Source: Sclerodactyla briareus (Eukaryota > Echinodermata > Holothuroidea > Dendrochirotida > Sclerodactylidae). From it: a stretch of 64,000 nucleotides of DNA. Numbering within the stretch: position 1 is the first letter of the stretch; each line of letters starts with the position of its first letter. Of this stretch, positions 48,101 through 59,880 are shown piece by piece. The translations under genes were made by a program, and so were the position numbers. The stretch spans positions 310,001 to 374,000 of the forward strand of contig JAODTK010003765.1 of the NCBI GenBank assembly GCA_026419785.1, given 5' to 3'. A model generated the notes under the pieces. That model did not search any database. It worked only from the letters and a program-made list of their open reading frames with translations, and was not told the DNA's origin.

Positions 48101-50125
48101 ATAACGTTTTTATGCATGTTGAAGCAACTCTGCTAGTTACACGTAGTCCAGCAATCACAACTCACAAGCGTTCGAAGTGCTGATCGCATACAGACATAGG
48201 GCTTGTCTGGGAGCATCCCTGAAATTCACTTTTCTGTATCTATTTATATCTTCTGCACCTTCACGTGGAGTAGTGTCCTCTTACGCTCCCTGGTCATTGG
48301 AATAATTTCCTCACGCAGTCATCAGCTCAGCGGATCGCAGTGGTGAGTGTAGGACGTACCAGCATGAGGTGAAAGATATCTATTTACCCGGAATAGATTC
48401 CTAGTTCGAATCCAATTGGAAGCCGCAGAGTTGGCGCGGGAAGCTATTAGACATCATTGAGTCGCTAGTCGTGTGAGGAGGCGGCTGCCCTGATGCAGGG
48501 CATAAACCCGAATCTTCATCATCATCATTTATGATCACAACCAGATCCCATCAACACCCTCGATGAGAGGACCACATTCAGATTGTACCCTAGCAGGTAT
48601 AGAGTGTGAAGGAAATAGAAGAACGTACTTTTGAGGATCCCAGAGTTACATACATACCTTTGACGTTACGTTCTGTTTTAAGGCGGTTAACGCCCGTGTT
48701 TAGCCTCACACAGTATCTTTTGGGACGGTCGTCTTCACAATGAAGAAGACATGTTCGTCAGATGGGTTCATAAGCGAAAGCTCGGAGGTAACCACTTCCT
48801 GTACGGGACCTGTAAGAGAGAAGTCGTTCAAGTTTGCAACGCGAATTTGGTAAGATCAGTATCTACCCGTTCAATTGTAAATCGTCCACAAAAGGGTGGT
48901 TCATGACCAAACGTTCGCTGGAGGAGAGCTGTCATGCGCGCATACCACTCTGTCAATGAGCGGACTAGCCAGAGACATGCTCTTCTGCCTACGATATTAA
49001 TTTGAATGAAAACACGAGGCACGCAATCCACGGTGGGCCTTATTTCATTAGCATTAACTGAAATTCAGTCATCGAACCTCCAATCCTTTTGCAACATAGT
49101 ATTACATAACTACATCCTGAAAACCCTGGGTAATCAATCGGCTTTGGTCATTACGGTATCATCCTCCTCGCTATCAATATAATTCACTGGCTTCTCGCCG
49201 TGTCCACTACCTGGTTATCAGGTGCAAGTGCCTCTCTCCGCCCACCATTGCTGAAGTTTCCCAATATCGGAATATAAGAAATAGCAATAGTAAAATGGAA
49301 TCCACTACTGTTTCTAGGTGAAAACAGGAGCTAAACCACGAGCAGAGTCAATGTCAATTATTGGCATCACGTATCAATATTTTTCTTTCAATTAACTTTA
49401 TCATCTGGAATAGTCCCATCAGTTTGTGTGCCTATGCAAAAAAATTGCAACACACATGCTATGAAAAGAGAATATTTTGATTGCAGAAGATCAGGATGAG
49501 TTCTTCAGTGTGTAACGAATAACATTAGACCACTGTGCGAGCACGCATCGACGTGACAGTGAATCCATGAATTGTCTGTGGGCGTCATCGTTTCGTTCGT
49601 ACTGCTCACTCTGTGTCAATGTACCTGCGAAGTTAACAGATCCGTCATAAGAGCATACTGATACTGACGTGATTTAAGTGCACAGCAGTTTTTATAGCTC
49701 CCCAGACTGTGCTGTCAATATTTCTCGAGGAATAACACTAAGGCAGCACACCGCTTTCACACCTGATTTACATCCGCCAGGTGTTCCCCGTCAGATTGGA
49801 GGTTTAGCCTCCTTAGATGGATTCATTCTGCCCTTATCTGAAGAAACACAATCCTCTGTGCAACTTGTATACATTTGCATGAATCTAGCTATATTTTCAT
49901 GTGTATCATCTTCAAAATATTTCATCCAGTTACAGTATGTCGGAAAGTGTCTGCTAACTTCAAGCATCCATCAGCCCGAAACATCATTGGCCAGATTATG
50001 GTAATTATATCCCCACTTTGGGGATATTATGGTTTTGGCATCGTCGGGAGATTTTCGTGTTAACGCAATTAACGCAATTTCCGATTGACACGTAACTTTG
50101 CACACATGTTCGCCCTCACAAATCT
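45120..50125. other. Gene-poor conserved stretch, copy B
   Basis: Counterpart of about 3,900-9,075. Apart from the 46,240-46,475 insertion, differences from A are small indels. Open frames (45,304-45,107 minus; 47,308-47,568; 49,678-50,004) are not maintained in copy A. Nothing recognised. Confidence 0.4.
46240..46475. mobile_element. Insertion of about 235 bp, copy B only
   Basis: Copy A joins TATTAGCAA directly to GAACCCCTG (4,905-4,925); copy B has about 235 bp between those blocks. The length would suit a SINE or MITE, but I see neither clear inverted ends nor a pol III promoter. Type undetermined. Confidence 0.4.
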
Positions 50126-50129
50126 CGGA

Positions 50130-50690
50130 TAGGTTCAAATGTGGGCGTCGCCGCACTACTCTGGCGGCAACAATTTTGGATTTTCAACGAAACTGAATCG
50201 ATAGTGTTTGTACAATAACTCCCTAGTGCTTTGTCGGATCCATATGAAACTTTGCGCACATCGTCTATTGAAAATCTTGAGTGAGTCGAAAGGTGGGCGT
50301 CGCCACCGCTCTGACGGCGGCCATTTAGGATTTTTTGCAAAACTGAGTTTTTCGCTGACTTAACGCGTTTTGAAGCATGGCGATCGTTTGAAGACCAACT
50401 TCTGTTTTCGCCATACGACCTCACCTGGCAGCCATTGATTTTTTTTTTTCTCGGAAATCCTTTTTCCGCAAATTTGACATTGTATTCTTTTTAACTTTGC
50501 CGCGTGATCGCTTGATGAAAATTTTAAATGGGTGAAACAGTGGTCGTCACCCGACCGCTCTGACGGCGGCCATTTAGGATTTTTTGCAAAACTGAGTTTT
50601 TCGCTTATTTGCGGGTGTGAAGCATGGCAGTTATTTTGAGACCAAATTTTGTTTCCACCCCATACAACCAAACCCGGCGGCCATTTTAAC
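50130..50690. repeat. GTCGCC/GGCGGCCAT minisatellite, copy B
   Basis: Three units instead of two. About 250 bp (50,395-50,640) is an extra unit in which GACGGCGGCCATTTAGGATTTT is repeated almost exactly with TTTTGCAAAACTGAG behind it. The expansion accounts for most of the local length difference from copy A. Confidence 0.65.
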
Positions 50691-51746
50691 CTTTTCGGGT
50701 AAATGATTTCCTCACAGTTTTGCACGTTTCGCAAAAAAACGATCATTTTCAAATCATAATTTTGCCCCATAAGACCCCACCCAACGGCAATTTCGAATTT
50801 CTGACATAACTGATTCTACAGCAGATTTGCATTTTTTGTAGCATGGTGTGTGCATTGGAACCAACCTCCCATTTCCCTGGGTCATGAATCACTTTTTTGA
50901 TAAAAACAAAACAAGGCGAACAATGTCACCCTCTGATTGATCGAAAGTTGGGATATACACGTTGGCGGTTTACCCGCCAGGCGATGTCTAGTTTAGAGAT
51001 GCCATGCTGGGATAGTTGTTAGCTTCAAAACGGTGGGCGTTGTATACCTGGTAAAAACTTGCTCTGGGTTCAATGAGACGGTGAAGTTAAGGTCACCATT
51101 TTTGTCCAAGCAAAAAGTGGGACATTTTAAGGCTAGGCCAAACAGAGGGGTTGTCCTACCCCTATTACTGGATATTTTGGTTTTAATGCGTCATAAACAT
51201 GTAAACGCTAAATGTTACATAATATTGGTAACATAGGAGGGGTCCCTCGTGTACAACCTTCGCCCATGTTACTAGTTATTCCAAACAACACTTCGCAGTT
51301 AGAGACCATTTCACCTGCATTCCAAAGAATGTTATTCTGATTTAATCTAACGTTTCGGGTTTAAAACCCTCATCAAGGATATGCTATTATAAGTGTCACA
51401 CAGCTTAAATCAAAATGCGCATCAACAGAGGCTATAACCTATCATAGAGTATTATATAACTTCATTATGCTCCGTGTAACCTACTCAATTCTCTGAAGGA
51501 GAACACGCTATTAATCCTCCACGACTGATATACTAGGCCCGGCAATCCAACGCTATTAACGTACGTTCACATATAGCGGCGACGGCAACGGTGAACAGCG
51601 TCGGCAACGGTGACGGGGACGGCAACCAGGCAACGGCAATCCGGAAAACGCGTTCACATATAGCGGCAATGATGATTACCGCATACGGCAAAGAAGATTG
51701 CGGCAAAAACAATTGGCGGGAAAATAAACGTGTTTTATAATCGAAC

Positions 51747-51885
51747 ATGGAGGACCTCGATGAAGAGGTTATTTTCCTGCTCGTGCTATCTTTTCAAAAT
51801 GCACGGAATAAGAAAGTTTTGGGTTCATGGCATCCTCAAGAAGCGGAAGGAACACGGTGTTTACTATCACCTGTTCAATGGAAAA
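51747..51885 (+). pseudogene. Harbinger transposase N-terminal exon (copy B)
   Basis: ATG-initiated frame MEDLDEEVIFLL with an acidic start, then a frameshift into TFWVHGILKKRKEHGVYYH, the PIF/Harbinger N-terminal signature. It agrees with copy A except for indels, and together they show which frame was ancestral. The remainder of the usual 350-400 residue transposase, including all DDE positions, is absent. Confidence 0.7.
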
Positions 51886-52321
51886 ATGACCTTTTGCCTG
51901 TAGACGTTTGACTATCACAGGTTTATTCTCTAGACCTATTTATTTCTTTTGCTATTTTGTAGGCATAAAGTAGGCCTACCCTAGGTCTATTTTCGGATGG
52001 CCCAGGCCTTAGGCCCCTAGGTCACGGGGGCAGGGTTATCGCTGGCTCTGAAATTCCGTGGTCCATTCATGCGATTTTAGCGCATGAATCGACAAAGCAC
52101 TGTCGCTTCAGGAGAAAAGTTTATTTTTCCTCTTTTTTTAATCTATTTGGTGCACACATCATCTAAATTTGGGGTGCAAACTTCACAAAAAGGTGTCTAT
52201 GACCCCGAGACCCCGAGTAGTGCAAACCTTGCAGGGTGGGCTACCGTATACAGGGCATAGGCCCTGGGCTAGCCTTTGAGTTATCGCAGTGCTAACAGCA
52301 CATGGGTGTCGGGAAACTTAC

Positions 52322-52490
52322 TGTCAAACAGCTGGATTCCCATCTGATTGGATATTCTCTCCCATGTATTATAGATCTTTATTTTATCGTGGTAGTCTAG
52401 GTCCAGCACATTATAGATGCAGGACTCATTTTGCACGAAATTTGCAAATTTTTCGAAATCCTCTCTTGGCAAGTCGGACTTCCGAGGCAT
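52322..52490 (-). CDS. MADF-domain first exon (copy B)
   Basis: Fully open from ATG at 52,490: MPRKSDLPREDFEKFANF, VQNESCIYNVLDLDYHDK, IYNTWERISNQMGIQLFD. Spacing of the IYN, DY and TW residues fits a MADF domain. It runs into GTAAGT, a consensus splice donor, exactly where many MADF genes have an intron before the KW-xx-LR segment. The second exon was not found in the following 500 bp. Partial gene, probably of Harbinger origin. Confidence 0.72.
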
Positions 52491-53088
52491 AATTATTGTA
52501 AATAATTCGTGTCATAAAGTTGCCGCACTTCCCGTATACTCCTACCCCAGCCAGCTGTTTTGCGTAAACAGCCCTTGACCGGTTGTTGACTGAATTTGGT
52601 CACTGTGAGCAGTATTTACCGTACGGTAAACGGATTTCAATCGCTTCGAGAGCAATTGAGTTTTTGCCGGATGCGGTCATTTCTGAATGTCGGATTGCCG
52701 CATTGTTGTTCCCATGCCAGTGGGACGGTCCTGTTATATATATTGCTGAGCAATTTGTTTGCTTTCGCCGTTGCCGTCGCCGTTGCCGTTGCCCTCGCCG
52801 TTGCCGTATAGAGGTGGGAATCCTTTACGCGTATGCTGACGCAAGGTACGGGTACCGGGTTGCGGACCTCAATTGTTCAATATATCAATGGTCGTGATTC
52901 CATATGTTCGGACGCGGAATGTGGGGTATCGCGGAGTGCGGCAGTGCCGCAACCGATCGCTCCTGGTAGCCATCGGTTAGCCATAGCCATGGTATGCGAA
53001 TAGCCTTGTCGTCTGCGTTATGACGTCATCCGCCTGATAATTTCTGTTTCTTCTACTGGCGCGCCCCACTCCCACAGAAAAGGTTAAG

Positions 53089-53262
53089 ATGCCACGATCG
53101 CAATACGATATTTCCGTGGTGGAAACTGAAAAATTATTCGAGCTCGTGAGGAGCCACCCAATTCTTTACAATATACGGCTACCAGAATATCGAGATGCTC
53201 ATTTGCATTTCAATATTTGGAAGAATGTCGCAGAGAAAATAGGGGAGAGAGGACATCGATGG
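53089..53262 (+). CDS. Second MADF-domain first exon (copy B)
   Basis: ATG at 53,089, preceded by CCCACTCCCACAG, which could be a 3' splice site. It reads MPRSQYDISVVETEKLFEL; frameshifts follow, after which NIRLPEYRDAHLH and NIWKNVAEKIG are seen. The domain is the DNA-binding MADF fold. The gap between the two MADF exons is about 600 bp and holds the GCCGTT array, suggesting divergent promoters. The rest of the gene is not visible. Confidence 0.7.
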
Positions 53263-53746
53263 TAACTATGACAGTAGCCTATTGAAGACATAATACTCAC
53301 AAAGCTATATTGCGTAGACATAGGCTGGTGGTACACCGAATAGCGCAAACGTCAGCTCTTCGGTACCCAATTTAAATACGCACGACGATGCACTAGCTGT
53401 AATTTTGAACTAGTTTAGCAAAATTAGTCTAGAATTATCAACCTAGCTTAGCTGGATATCTGGCTAACTTGTGACTGTCATTCATCCGTTTATGAATCAT
53501 CTGTCAATGCAGGAGCTGCAAATAAATTGGTCCTGTCCAACTGACAGACAAGTCACACCAAGAATGCCGAACTGAGATTAAGTGGTTGTGTTTAGGCCTA
53601 GTGTTAGGCCTACGCTGCTACCCACATAGCTTAGGGTAATATATAATAATAGACCAAGACCTATGGAAATAATAAATAGTGGGTGTCATGTTGTTCGATC
53701 GTTGTTATGTATATTTTGATCGTTTGCACCTAACCACACGTAGCGG

Positions 53747-54077
53747 CAGGGGGGGTGTGGGGGGTGTGACACCCCCCTGAGATATTGAGAAGTTGGTCCC
53801 CTAGCGGCAAAAAGTCGGTCTCTGAGCGGGCAAAGCCGAAGACGGATTTTCGTGAACGAAGAATGCCACAAAAACTGTAACAAATAGTCCGTTGGCACCT
53901 ACGAATGTTTGGTACCTACCCCCCCCCCTCCCTCGTCGTGTACGTTACCACGGTCGCCGAAAAAACCCCTAGGGAAGATTACGGAATAGTCAATCAAAAA
54001 AGTCGGTCTCAGACAGAACATCATGTCGGTCCCGAAATGTTCACACCCCACTTGGAAATTGTGTATTTACGCCCCTG
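53747..54077. mobile_element. 331-bp hAT MITE, copy B only
   Basis: Starts CAGGGGGGGTG and ends TACGCCCCTG (reverse complement CAGGGGCGTA), a common hAT terminus. GTAGCGG flanks both sides (53,740-53,746 and 54,078-54,084), seven bases of the expected eight. Copy A has the uninterrupted site CACGTAGCGCATGGGG near 12,371. No coding capacity. Confidence 0.8.
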
Positions 54078-54084
54078 GTAGCGG

Positions 54085-56505
54085 CACGGAAGTGATCGCA
54101 ACCCCGCACCCCGCAGTGCCCGTACGCCGCGTATATGGATTTACGACCCATTTTTCCGCCGCGTTCCGCACAGCCCGTCCCCGCACTCCGCGTCCGCATA
54201 CGCATTAAAGGAATCCCACCTTCAAAGGTACGTTCACACTTGTCCTGCAACGGCGACGGCAACGGTTACGGCAACGCAAAACAAAAATGGCACACTGTAT
54301 AAATGTAGTGGTGCGGTTCACGACTAGTACGGCAACGGCTATCCGGCAATCCGGCAAAAATTATTGCTCATCCGTAAAACTTTTTCTGCATACCAGTGCG
54401 AAGTTTAAATGAGGAATTGGGCTTGGAAATAAGATAATGAATTCGAATTTAGCTTTAGTATGTCATCGAATATGGTTTTCCTCTGATTCGTGATGATGAA
54501 AAAGTGGAGGTACCTAATCGGGAATTTGGACGGAAATAGCTGTAAAATTCTTCGGTAAATGAACATTCCTAGTGTGACTCGCGCGTGACAGTAACAGTTA
54601 TGAAATTTGGAGGGTGTGTTACAAAAATCTGTTTCGTGGAAAGTGTATAGCGTAACGTGACTCGCGTGACAGGAAATAAACTTGACTTGCGTGGCGAGTA
54701 GAGATTTCAGCAAGAAATTTGATTCCAGTCAGCATTCTGGAAATTCGGAATTTATAATGTTGCGAATACGATTCAATCAGAGTGTAAGACGTATAAAGAT
54801 TTGCACAAATGATAATACGCACATGAGGGTTTGCCAGATACCAGGAAAACGCATCAAAGTACTCCATTAAAAAAAACATCCGGGGAGGACACCCCCGTCG
54901 TTGCGCCTCGGGCGTCGTAACCAGAGACTTATTTGGCCACCTCATTCCAAATCTATGGGATCGCGCCTCACTTTCTGGGATATCGGAAACTTATTCAGAA
55001 AGGAATAAAAAAAAATTGATTGAAATTGTGTCTTCCTAAGATGAAAAAATAGAGACGGGGAAAATAGAAAATGAAAACGTCAGAAATGTAAGTAATGGTG
55101 TAGCTAGGGGGTATGGTGCGGTATGGATCCGTCGTTGACCCCCCTCCCCCCTTCCTGCCGCATTTCTTCATTCAAGAAACATTGAGTAGAACTATTTCAT
55201 CAGAGAGATTGAACAACTTGTTCCATTCAACTAGGCCCCGCCTCGTTGATTGGAACGTCTAGTCCGTTGTGAGTTCAGAGAAAAAACAAAAAATGATAAT
55301 AACAACAATAGAAGAACAAAAATTTCCTATTTTTGCAATGCCCCTATAACAGTAGATATTGCCCGGGTACACCCCAGACATTATCCACTGCGGGGATATG
55401 GACACCGTCGGTTTTCCAGTGAAAATTGTCCATGTATCCTATGTTGCAGTTCGGAGATAAATATGGGACGGTAATACGTCATGAGGTTACCCGGGAAAAA
55501 TAACAACAGAGCCAGATGCCGGAAAATACGTGATATGGTGTTCAATATAGAAACAAGCCGATCGTCCCCAGTTTCGCCTTGTTGCGCGATCATTGTTTCT
55601 TCTCAGTCACCATGCGAACAATTATTACGTCTTTCATATGCTGCTTTTCTTTCCATGTGCAGATTCTCGTATGAGCATTTAACAGGACAGCCGCACTAAT
55701 TAGTGGTTGAACATTTTAAATTCTTAATGAATGAGTATTGGCCATATCTACCAAAAGAGTACAAGTTTTGTGAAAATGTGACTACGATTGCCTGAATTAT
55801 GCACACAATACTGAAAAATTGACACAATACTCATACTTCCTTTGACTAATTATCTCAGGACCAATGGGGAAAACACTGGGTACGTTTCATGGAAATCCAA
55901 CAAACTTGAACCTTTGCACGAATGAAACAAAATATACACACTCAATTAACCCCCAATGACTCGAGTCAATTTCAAATTTTTGGGGGGACTAAAGGTACCA
56001 TACTCATCAAGCTTCATAAAAAATCGTACAAACTTCGAGATTGGAATAAAATATGTAAAATAGACCCACTGAATTACCTCGAATGACCTTCACCAGTCTA
56101 TGTTAAAAAATGTTGGAGGGTAAAGGTACCTACCAAGTTTCATGGGAAAAAACTAAAAAATTGCGCATGAATTGTGCAAATTAGACATGTTGACCTGAAT
56201 GACCCTGAATTCATGATGAAAGACATCAGAACTGAAGGTAAACCATACCAACCAGTTTCATAAGTCCGCAACCAACTTCAAGATTTGCCATAAATTATGC
56301 AAATTAGAGACATTGAATGACCTTTATTGACCCCGAACTTTTTTGTTAAAAAAAACAGTTTCGGGACTGAAGGTAGAGCATATTCATCAAGTTTCGTAGG
56401 AATCCGACTGGAATTTCAAATAAATTATGCAAATTAGACAACTTAATTAGCATATTTTTACGCTGGAAACCTAATCAGGTCATCTATCTAATTATCCTTT
56501 TCAAC
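54085..56505. mobile_element. Composite insertion, copy B only
   Basis: Copy A has only a few bases here (12,385-12,395). The left part (54,085-54,360) is GC-rich and, read in reverse, resembles 11,465-11,620 downstream of the Harbinger-like unit, with GGTGGGATTCCTTTAATGCG and GCGGAGTGCGG. It also carries a GGCAACGGCGAC array at 54,238. The middle has transposon-like G/C ends near 54,890 and 55,105-55,155. The right part is a 122-bp tandem array. It probably records several events. Confidence 0.6.
55880..56470. repeat. Tandem array of about 122-bp units, copy B only
   Basis: Five degenerate units, tracked by AATTATGCAAATTAGA-like blocks near 55,925, 56,045, 56,165, 56,290 and 56,410. Each has CAAGTTTCATAGGAATCC and ...GAATGACC...GACCC blocks. 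No equivalent in copy A. Confidence 0.78.
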
Positions 56506-56799
56506 CTATGGGGCCAAACAGTCACATAGCACCTACGGTTTCATCCGTAATCTTGCTAACGAGCCAAAAAGCAATAAATTACAATAGGCATACCATACTA
56601 ATTAGTGACTTAGTGCCCAAAATCTCCTCAGATCGTGCTCCCAATCCCGATACAGAAATGTCATCAATTTCGGGCTTACCTTTTCGAAGAAATCCTGCTA
56701 CCGAGAAAATGGGACACATACATACCCACACACAGGACAACGTGATCGCTAAGTCTTTTCCTGCACTTTGTTCAGCTGATCAAAAAGTTATGATTATGT

Positions 56800-57905
56800 C
56801 CCCCTCTCATGATCATATATCCACTTTTACCCCATTTTGGAGATAGAATGGAAATCATGTTTACTTTAACAGCTTGTTGCCACTCTATGATATTTGCGTT
56901 AGGGCCATAACTCCCCAACACATTGTCTATTGAAACCGAACTTGGCACAGCTTGCAGAGAAGAGTCATGATAATTATAGCCCACTTATGATTATATCCCC
57001 ACATACATACAAGTGCTTATGATTATATACCACTTATGATAATATTCGTCCATTTGGAGTGGAAATCTGTGTTCCCGTTACAGCAACGTCGCACCCCATG
57101 ATTATATCCCCACTTACATCCTCATCTGGAGACCGTCACACCCACTGACACGCAATGATATTTGCGATAGGGCCGTAACTCTACAACGCATTGTCGAACC
57201 AAAGACTCGGCAGGCAGCTCAAAGAGAATACCATGATTATAATGATCACTTATGATTATACCCGCACTTTATATCCTCATGTGAGAGACATCAGGAAACC
57301 ATTTTCCGTGTGACACCCACTGACGACGCATGATACTTGCGATAGGGCAGTAACTCTACAACACATTCTCCCATCGAACCAAAACTCGTCACAGCCAAAG
57401 AGAAGTACTCATGATTAATGCCCACTTATGATAATATTCCCATTTTGGAGTGGAAATCGTGGTTCACCGTTACAGAAAAAACTGTCGCCACCGCATGTTA
57501 AATATCCCCACTTACATCACTCATTCTGGAGAACCGTACCCACTGACGAGCATGATATTTGCGATAGGGCGGTAACTCTACAACGCATTGTCGACCAAAA
57601 CTCGCACAGCACAAAGAGAAGTACTCATGATTATATATCAACTATGATTATATCCTCCACTTTATATCCTCATGTTAGAGACATCATGGAACCATGTTTA
57701 CCGTGCAAAAACCCACTGACGACCCATGATATTTGCGATAGGGCAGTAACGCTACAACCCATTGTCCGATCGAACCAAAACTCGGCACATCTCAAAGAGA
57801 AGTACTCATGATTATATGACCACTTATGATAATATTCCCATTTTGGAGTGGAAATCGTGTTCACCGTTACAGAAACTGTCGCCACCCCATGATATATGCG
57901 TTAGG
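56800..57905. repeat. Satellite of about 180-bp units, copy B expanded
   Basis: About five to six imperfect units, recognised by repeated GATATTTGCGATAGGGC (near 57,150, 57,330, 57,555, 57,730), ACTCATGATTAT, and CCCATTTTGGAGTGGAAATCGTG (57,430 and 57,838). Copy A has about 0.3 kb here and B about 1.1 kb, so unit number changed after separation. Open frames across it (57,428-57,811) reflect the repeat. Confidence 0.8.
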
Positions 57906-57984
57906 GCAAATATTTCCAACCATGGGGATTTAGGGGGGGGGGGGTTCCAGGTTTCCGGAACCCCCCCCCCCCCTCCCCTTTCTC

Positions 57985-58642
57985 CAGAAAAAAATCACAA
58001 AGCTAATATTATGTATTCCATTTTTTATAATGTATACTTCGAAATTCCATTGGAGGAGTGCACCGTGTTCACCATTTCGATCCCGCTGCTAGACCATTTG
58101 AGCGCTGAAATAGAAAGTAAGTTCTCCGTGCTTCAAGAAAGAGACACCAAAGCATTCGTGATAGTCCCTAGTCAGGCCCTATGTGACATACCAGATGTGT
58201 TCGAAGATGTGACACTAAGAGAGACAATCCTATACCACCAGGATGACCTATTAAACAGTGTGACATTGTGATGGAGGAGGTGGAGAGTCGTGGGAAGACG
58301 GTGGATGGAGAAAAAAAAACTGAAAGGCCAAAGGACACTGTTGAAGCATTGAAAGCATGTGACAAAGATCTGTTCTACAACGTTAAAATCCTGCTGGAAC
58401 TCATTTGAACAATACCCGTCACAAGTTGTGAGTGTGAGCGATCCTTTAGTTGCATGAAACCATGAAACTCAAATCGTACTTGAGATCAACCAAGGGCCAA
58501 GGGCGTCTTAACGGACTTGCATTGTTGGTACAACACTGAGACATCAAAATCCCCCATGGCACGATACTGCGTAGGTTCACGAGTATGCACAGAAGACGGA
58601 TGTCGTTGTCGAAGGATCTGATGTCTGAAGATTTCAGCCACT
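57985..58642 (+). pseudogene. hAT transposase C-terminus (copy B)
   Basis: The better-preserved copy: an open frame to 58,271 ends with ISIPLLDHLSAEIESKFSV. After frameshifts it continues DIVMEEVESRGKTVDGEK, ALKACDKDLFYNVKILLE, TIPVTSCECERSFSCMK, LKSYLRS and GRLNGLALL. The TSCECERSFS...YLRS...RLNGLALL run is the hallmark of the hAT dimerisation region. About 210 residues of the usual 600-800 survive, in one exon. Loss of the N-terminus is shared with copy A, so it is old. Confidence 0.82.
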
Positions 58643-58784
58643 AGAACAGCGTAAAGTAACGACTCACACAATTCCTCAAAATAAACTAACGAAGGGGAAA
58701 AAGTAAAATATTAAAGGCCAAAGATCACGGAATAGATTTTTTATTCCTTGACGAAGTCAGAGAAATCTATTCAGTCATGTCAGT

Positions 58785-58830
58785 GTGTGTGTTTGTGTGT
58801 GATTGTGTGTGCGTGTGTGGGTGTACGTAT
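58785..58830. repeat. GT-rich microsatellite, copy B
   Basis: Imperfect TG repeat with GTGTGTGTTTGTGTG and a following GCGTGTGTGGGTG. It is the orthologous position of 15,500-15,556. Confidence 0.7.
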
Positions 58831-59814
58831 TTATGTTACGCCTAGCTTGTATACACGATAACTCGACCCTACCAGGATGGATGAAGCTCATATTTGGTAT
58901 GTGGCTTTTCTCGTGATGAGTAGGCCTACATGATCCAGGCAAGCAATACTTGGCACTACCTACCCACTGCAACTAGGCAAAGCCTTACAAACACTTTGCA
59001 AACATGATTTCCACCAAAGCTTCATGTTCGTGGATTACCTTTTAGTAATGGTCATTGGCGAGGAATGTTCATTTTGAGGAATTCAACTATGGTGATGAGT
59101 AATTATGCAGAAACTGAACATCCAAACAAGAACGGTAATGCGATTTCCGGGCATCTGGGGGTCCATCAGGCCAAAAATTCTGAATCCGCTCATGTCTCCA
59201 ACACTTCGTTCGATCGAACTGATACTCAGTACAGCCATACAGGAATCTCTGATAGGTTCAAAACTTCAAGTCGACGGAGCCTGCAGATCCATTTTTTTAG
59301 TTCTTCGAATTTTGTATGAATATAACAAAAATTCGTAGATGTAGATTGTAGACTACATTAAGTTAGCAAAAGTGGAGGTCAGTGGAGGTCAAATTTGCAT
59401 TATTATGCAGTCTTCCCATACTGTGTATAGGATTCGAACGAAACTACACTTAGTCTCAACATAATGAAGGTCATTTTTATGACTTCGGACATCACATATA
59501 CAGACTCTGTCCAGACTATGAAAGGAAACTTGATGAATGCAGTCTTAATTGCCTCATCAAGTCATTTTTGCTATCAAACGTCATCCACTGATTGCTCAAG
59601 TGGGTCGGCAATTACCTGCCGACATGTAGATGCAGACGGAAAATATTTTCAGGCTTCTCGTGTAGCTAGCCGCGCATTCGTGTAGCTAGCCGCGCATTCG
59701 TTTTTACCGGGAGAAGAGGGAAGCGATACCCACCAGGGATACGCGAATTTCTCCACGTTTCCGGATGCGGCAATCATTTTAGCTGTCATATGTGAACAGG
59801 GATACCGGATTACC

Positions 59815-59880
59815 GTAGCCGTCGCCGTCGCCGTCGCCGTTGCCGTTATAGTGTGAACGTAGCTTAAGTGTGAACGTACC
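59815..59880. repeat. GCCGTC array with TTAA flank, copy B
   Basis: Four to five GCCGTC/GCCGTT hexamers, then TTATAGTGTGAACGTAGC and TTAAGTGTGAACGTACCTTAA. Read in reverse, this is TTAAGGTACGTTCACAC, seen again at 54,222-54,235 as AGGTACGTTCACACTT. It is probably the end of a short inverted-repeat element; family not assigned. Confidence 0.6.

Larger units (their letters stand above)
51557..52812 (+). mobile_element. PIF/Harbinger-like unit, deleted (copy B)
   Basis: Same arrangement as 10,205-11,462: left array at 51,557-51,650, transposase exon at 51,747-51,885, MADF exon at 52,490-52,322 on the minus strand, right array at 52,760-52,810. Both copies lack the transposase catalytic core, so the deletion predates their separation. 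Confidence 0.6.

Noticed and set aside
57762-58010. First half of the 169-codon frame ending at 58,271
   Set aside because: This part is satellite and C-run translation; only the end of the frame is hAT transposase.
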